A stretch of 64,000 nt of DNA from Euryhalocaulis sp050486445 (lineage in GTDB: Bacteria; Pseudomonadota; Alphaproteobacteria; Caulobacterales; Maricaulaceae): the NCBI GenBank assembly GCA_050486445.1, contig JBJHDH010000016.1, positions 4,978 to 68,977 on the forward strand, given 5' to 3'. The position numbers were made by a program, and so were the translations under genes. Positions 60,653-64,000 of this stretch are shown piece after piece (within the stretch, counting starts at the first letter, position 1; the number at the start of each line of letters is the position of its first letter). The notes below the pieces were generated by a model. It had not been told where the DNA came from, did no database searches, and worked only from the letters and a program-made list of their open reading frames with translations.

Positions 60653-62284
60653 CTACACCAGCCTGCTCTGCTCCACCGCCGCTTCGATAAAGCTGGCGAA
60701 GAGTGGGTGCGGCTCGAACGGGCGGCTCTTCAGCTCCGGATGAAACTGCACCCCGACAAACCAGGGATGATCGGCATATTCCACCGTCTCGGGCAGCAGC
60801 CCGTCCGGCGACATGCCTGAGAAGATCAGTCCCGCCGCCTCCAGCCGCTCGCGATAGGCGATGTTCACCTCATAGCGATGGCGGTGGCGTTCGCTGATCG
60901 TATCCGCGTCATAGATGGCGGCGATCTTCGTGCCTTCCGCCAGTTGCGCCGGATAGGCGCCCAGCCGCATCGTACCGCCCAGATCGCCACCGGCGTCGCG
61001 GCGCTGCAATTCATTGCCCTGCGTCCATTCGGTCATCAGCCCGACTACGGGCTCGGCGGCCTCGCCAAATTCGGTGGAATTGGCGCCCTCGATCCCCGCC
61101 AGATTCCGCGCCGCCTCGATCACCGCCATCTGCATCCCGAAACAGATGCCGAAATAGGGCACCCGGCGTTCGCGCGCGAACCGCGCCGCGCGAATCTTCC
61201 CTTCCGCCCCGCGCTCGCCGAACCCGCCGGGAACCAGAATGCCGTGCACGGTTTCCAGCGGCGCCAGCGAGCCGTCGCCGGTCTCGAATTGCTGGCTCTC
61301 GATCCATTCGATGCGGACCTTGACGTTGTTGGCGATGCCGCCATGCACCAGCGCCTCGGTCAACGACTTATAGGCGTCCAGCAGCTCGGTATATTTGCCG
61401 ACGACGCCGATGGTCACCTCGCCATCCGGCGCGCGGATGCGGGCCGCGATCTCCTGCCAGCCGGAAAGATCGGGCGCCGGCGCGTCGTCCATGCCGAAAT
61501 GCGCCAACACTTCGGCGTCCAGCCCCTCGGCGTGATAGTCCAGTGGCACCTGATAGATACTGGGCGCGTCCAGCGCCTGGATCACGCTCGAAGGCTTCAC
61601 GTTGCAGAACAGGCCCAGCTTGCGCCGGTCGTCCGCGCCGATGGGGTATTCGCAGCGGCACAGCAGGATGTCCGGCTGGATGCCGATGCTGCGCAGCTCC
61701 TTCACGCTGTGCTGGGTCGGCTTGGTTTTCATCTCGCCGGCGGCCTTGATGAAGGGCAGCAGCGTGACATGCATGAACAGCGTCGCGTCGCGGCCCAGCT
61801 CCTGCCCCACCTGACGGATCGCCTCAAAAAACGGCAGCCCCTCAATGTCGCCCACCGTGCCGCCGATCTCGCACAGCACGAAATCCGCATCGTCGGCCGG
61901 GGCGAGGATAAAGCGCTTGATGGAGTCGGTGACGTGCGGGATCACCTGCACCGTGGCGCCCAGATAGAGGCCGCGCCGCTCCGTCTCGATGATCTGCTGA
62001 TAGATGCGCCCAGTCGTGATGTTGTCCGACTGGCGCGCCGAAACGCCGGTGAAGCGCTCGTAATGGCCAAGGTCCAGATCGGTCTCCGCCCCGTCATCGG
62101 TGACGAACACCTCGCCGTGCTGATAGGGCGACATCGTGCCCGGATCGACGTTCAGATACGGGTCCAGCTTGCGCAGCCGGACTCTATAGCCGCGGGCCTG
62201 CAACAGCGCGCCGAGAGCGGCGCTTGCGAGGCCTTTGCCAAGAGAGGAAACCACGCCGCCCGTAATAAAGATATAGCGCGCCAT
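60653..62284 (-). CDS. pyrG: CTP synthase
   Basis: A 543-residue enzyme of standard length. The N-terminal synthetase domain begins ARYIFITGGVVSSLGKGLA and has KLDPYLNVDPGTMSPYQHGEVF. The C-terminal glutaminase domain has the nucleophile Cys in FGICFGMQMAVIEAARN and the His-Glu pair in GVQFHPELKSRPFEPHP. It makes CTP from UTP, glutamine and ATP. It follows secG by 99 bases on the same strand, as in many alphaproteobacteria. Confidence 0.97.
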   Translation of the reverse strand: MARYIFITGGVVSSLGKGLASAALGALLQARGYRVRLRKLDPYLNVDPGTMSPYQHGEVFVTDDGAETDLDLGHYERFTGVSARQSDNITTGRIYQQIIETERRGLYLGATVQVIPHVTDSIKRFILAPADDADFVLCEIGGTVGDIEGLPFFEAIRQVGQELGRDATLFMHVTLLPFIKAAGEMKTKPTQHSVKELRSIGIQPDILLCRCEYPIGADDRRKLGLFCNVKPSSVIQALDAPSIYQVPLDYHAEGLDAEVLAHFGMDDAPAPDLSGWQEIAARIRAPDGEVTIGVVGKYTELLDAYKSLTEALVHGGIANNVKVRIEWIESQQFETGDGSLAPLETVHGILVPGGFGERGAEGKIRAARFARERRVPYFGICFGMQMAVIEAARNLAGIEGANSTEFGEAAEPVVGLMTEWTQGNELQRRDAGGDLGGTMRLGAYPAQLAEGTKIAAIYDADTISERHRHRYEVNIAYRERLEAAGLIFSGMSPDGLLPETVEYADHPWFVGVQFHPELKSRPFEPHPLFASFIEAAVEQSRLV

Positions 62285-62383
62285 GGGCGGCGACCTTACT
62301 CCGGATTCGCAGAGGATGGGAACACGCTGAGAAAACAGCGCACAGAAAAACGCGGCGCAGCCCGGTCCGGCTCTTGCTGACGC

Positions 62384-62752
62384 CTATTCCTGATCCGGAA
62401 TGACTGGCAGCGGCGCGGGCGCCTCTTCCGCCGGGACAGGCGCGGTCTCGGTCTGGGGGTCGGGCAGCGTGACCGCGCCCGGCGTCCCTACCCGGTCCAG
62501 CACGCTGCCGCCCTCGCCGCCGCGCGCCACCACCACGGTCAGGAAGATCGAGGTGAGAAAGAAAAATCCGGCCAGCACCGCCGTGGTGCGGGTCAGCAGG
62601 TTCGCCGCGCCGCGGCCGGACATCAGTCCGCCCGGTCCACCACCCCCGCCGCCGCCGATTCCCAGCCCGCCGCCTTCCGACCGTTGCAGAAGGATCAGCG
62701 CGATCAGCGCGGCGCAGAGCAGGAAATGAACAATCAGAAGGACCAGATGCAT
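62384..62752 (-). CDS. secG: Preprotein translocase subunit SecG
   Basis: A 122-residue protein with two transmembrane helices (about 1-20 and 52-74) flanking the conserved LILLQRSEGGGLG segment and a glycine-rich loop. The Pro/Glu/Ala-rich C-terminal tail is typical of alphaproteobacterial SecG. It is part of the SecYEG channel. The ATG at 62752 matches the family start; upstream frame is non-coding. Confidence 0.93.
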   Translation of the reverse strand: MHLVLLIVHFLLCAALIALILLQRSEGGGLGIGGGGGGGPGGLMSGRGAANLLTRTTAVLAGFFFLTSIFLTVVVARGGEGGSVLDRVGTPGAVTLPDPQTETAPVPAEEAPAPLPVIPDQE

Positions 62753-62883
62753 GGATTCGTTCGCGGCCGTGGCGGAAAGGGATAAACGTCGCGGCCTTTT
62801 AGCGGCGCCGGGCCCCGCGCGCCAGTCCGCCGGCGCAGGAAGGCTGGAAAGCTGGAACGCAGAGTGCTGGAAGGCTGGAAACC

Positions 62884-63807
62884 TCAGGCCGCCTTGCCCG
62901 GCTTGCTGCGCAGCGCGCCCAGCAGTCTCTCGATCTCGGAGACATACTGCTCCTCGCCGCCCTCGCCTTCCGCTTCGTCCCCGCCTCCGCACAGCACGCA
63001 GATGGCCAGCGCCAGCTCGCGCGCGAGCTTGAAGCTCTTCTGCACGTCCTCGCCGGAGGACAGGCCCCGCACCATGGCGGCTGCCAGCTTCGCGGCTTCC
63101 GGGTCGACCTGATCGACCGCGACATACAGCTCCCGCGCCAGCCCATAGACCATGCTGGAGGGGCGGCGGCCCTCCGCCGCCAGCTCGGCCTCCACACCGA
63201 TCCGCACGGCCAGCCGCACGGCGCGCTCGCGCCGCACCAGATCCTTGTGCATCTCGATTTCGGTGGAGCGCGCCTCCATGGCGGCGTGGTCCCCCCGCAT
63301 GGCGCTTTTCAGCGTGTTGGGCGGGGTGAACATCCGCATTCTCATGCCGCTCTCGCGCGCCTCATCCTGGCGCCGGTCCGGCCCCAGATAGTCGCTGGTC
63401 ACCACGAACTGTTTGCGGTTTTCCACCGCGGCGCGCACGCGCGTCTCGATAAAACAGGTAGAGAACGGCCGGGCGATGATGTCATCGGCGCCCGAGCGCA
63501 GCGCAGTTTTCACCGTGTCGGGACCGCTATGCCATGAGGTCAGGAAAACGACAGCGAACGGATTTTCCGCCACCTCGCCCCGCCTCAGGGCGCGGACCAG
63601 ATCGAACACCGCGCCGCCGTCATCGGCTTCAGCCACCAGAAGGTCCATCGGACCGTCATTCAGACGGTTACGCAGACCGCTGAGTTCGCTGAAACCCTCG
63701 ATATCGCGGAATCCGGCCTCATAAAGACCATAGCGCGTCGCACGCAGGTTTTGCATGACCGGATCGTAGATCACCGTCCGGGCGCGATTTTCTGATTCTG
63801 TTCTCAT
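62884..63807 (-). CDS. Response-regulator-like protein with C-terminal helical domain
   Basis: A 307-residue protein. Residues about 10-130 look like a receiver fold (FAVVFLTSWHSGPDTVKTALRSGADDIIARPFS), but the acidic pocket is poor and the usual phospho-acceptor position falls in VAEADDGG, so phosphorylation is doubtful. Then comes a DYLGPDRRQD segment, common in alphaproteobacterial signalling proteins, and an alpha-helical region (about 175-307). The last 40 residues are Glu/Gly-rich before a final helix. It lies between tpiA and secG on the same strand and has no kinase nearby. Function unknown; a signalling role is likely. Confidence 0.75.
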   Translation of the reverse strand: MRTESENRARTVIYDPVMQNLRATRYGLYEAGFRDIEGFSELSGLRNRLNDGPMDLLVAEADDGGAVFDLVRALRRGEVAENPFAVVFLTSWHSGPDTVKTALRSGADDIIARPFSTCFIETRVRAAVENRKQFVVTSDYLGPDRRQDEARESGMRMRMFTPPNTLKSAMRGDHAAMEARSTEIEMHKDLVRRERAVRLAVRIGVEAELAAEGRRPSSMVYGLARELYVAVDQVDPEAAKLAAAMVRGLSSGEDVQKSFKLARELALAICVLCGGGDEAEGEGGEEQYVSEIERLLGALRSKPGKAA

Positions 63808-63916
63808 GCGCGCCCCTGCCGCCAGCGGGGACAATGGGTGAAAATCCTTGAAAAAGGACTTAGGAAAGTCCCAACAATTCTTGAGATTTCTTCGGATACT
63901 GGAAGTTACCGGAGAA

Positions 63917-64000
63917 TCAGGCCCGGGCGATGGCGGCGAAATCGGCGGCCTTAAGGCTCGCGCCGCCCACCAGCACGCCATCCACCCCGTCCGTCGCCAG
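63917..64000 (-). CDS. tpiA: Triosephosphate isomerase, C-terminal end only
   Basis: The last 27 codons of a minus-strand gene whose 5' part lies beyond the window. The translated end, DGVDGVLVGGASLKAADFAAIARA, matches the phosphate-binding GGAS loop and last helix of triosephosphate isomerase once split at its usual landmarks (DGVLVGGASLK). The neighbouring secG and pyrG support this, since tpiA-secG-pyrG is a common order in this class. The enzyme interconverts dihydroxyacetone phosphate and glyceraldehyde 3-phosphate. Confidence 0.85.
   Translation of the reverse strand: MATDGVDGVLVGGASLKAADFAAIARA

Noticed and set aside
62753..62883. Possible tRNA or small gene between secG and the receiver-like gene
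   Set aside because: Only short GCTGGAA-like repeats are visible; no cloverleaf, T-loop sequence or supported ORF.
63808..63981. Upstream extension of the receiver-like protein into tpiA
   Set aside because: It overlaps the tpiA 3' end in another frame; the ATG at 63807 gives the start of the receiver fold.

Overview
This is a high-GC, densely packed chromosomal segment from an alphaproteobacterium. The evidence is the gene order tpiA-(receiver protein)-secG-pyrG-(Pif1-like helicase)-rpmF-eno-ftsB-pdhA-pdhB-pdhC-lpdA, a pyruvate dehydrogenase E1 beta subunit with its own lipoyl domain, an alphaproteobacterial-style SecG, and several intergenic palindromic repeat families. I cannot fix the family. 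The metabolism looks aerobic and heterotrophic: PQQ dehydrogenase, FMN lactate dehydrogenase, PDH complex and MaeB-type malic enzyme. No rRNA, tRNA, CRISPR array, insertion sequence or prophage was recognised.

Region 1 (1-24.4 kb) is a cell-envelope and surface region. A Slam-like TPR/beta-barrel protein sits upstream of a secreted FecR-domain protein that runs off the left edge; together they look like a type XI secretion translocon and its cargo. Next come a PDZ-containing membrane histidine kinase, its LuxR/NarL-type response regulator and a further small LuxR-type regulator. An RND efflux pump with its lipoprotein adaptor follows, then a giant autotransporter of about 4,200 residues built from about 51 glycine-rich repeats. 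Related CCCCTT...GGGG palindromes lie in front of the kinase, the small regulator and the autotransporter, which suggests, without proving, shared control.

Region 2 (24.5-50 kb) is catabolic and accessory. A LigM-like tetrahydrofolate-dependent O-demethylase is divergent from an L-lactate dehydrogenase. Then come a TonB-dependent receptor with a PepSY membrane protein (iron or siderophore uptake), an orphan MacB/FtsX-type permease with a clear promoter/operator, and the agmatine-to-putrescine pair aguA-aguB. These are followed by a circularly permuted ATP-grasp protein with an alpha-E/transglutaminase fusion, succinyl-CoA:3-oxoacid CoA transferase, a BrkB-family membrane protein, a candidate small RNA gene, a receiver/degenerate-GGDEF protein, malic enzyme and a PQQ dehydrogenase. 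A compositionally atypical phospholipase D-like gene closes the region.

Region 3 (50-64 kb) is core housekeeping: lpdA, pdhC, pdhB and pdhA in the order expected for one minus-strand transcript, ftsB, two tandem paralogous secreted proteins, enolase, ribosomal protein L32, a Pif1-like helicase, CTP synthase, SecG, a response-regulator-like protein and the 3' end of tpiA.

The most notable non-genic features are two families of palindromic repeats that sit directly after stop codons, one member of which lies in frame inside pdhC, and a promoter-hairpins-terminator arrangement at 42.3-42.5 kb that looks like a structured small RNA.
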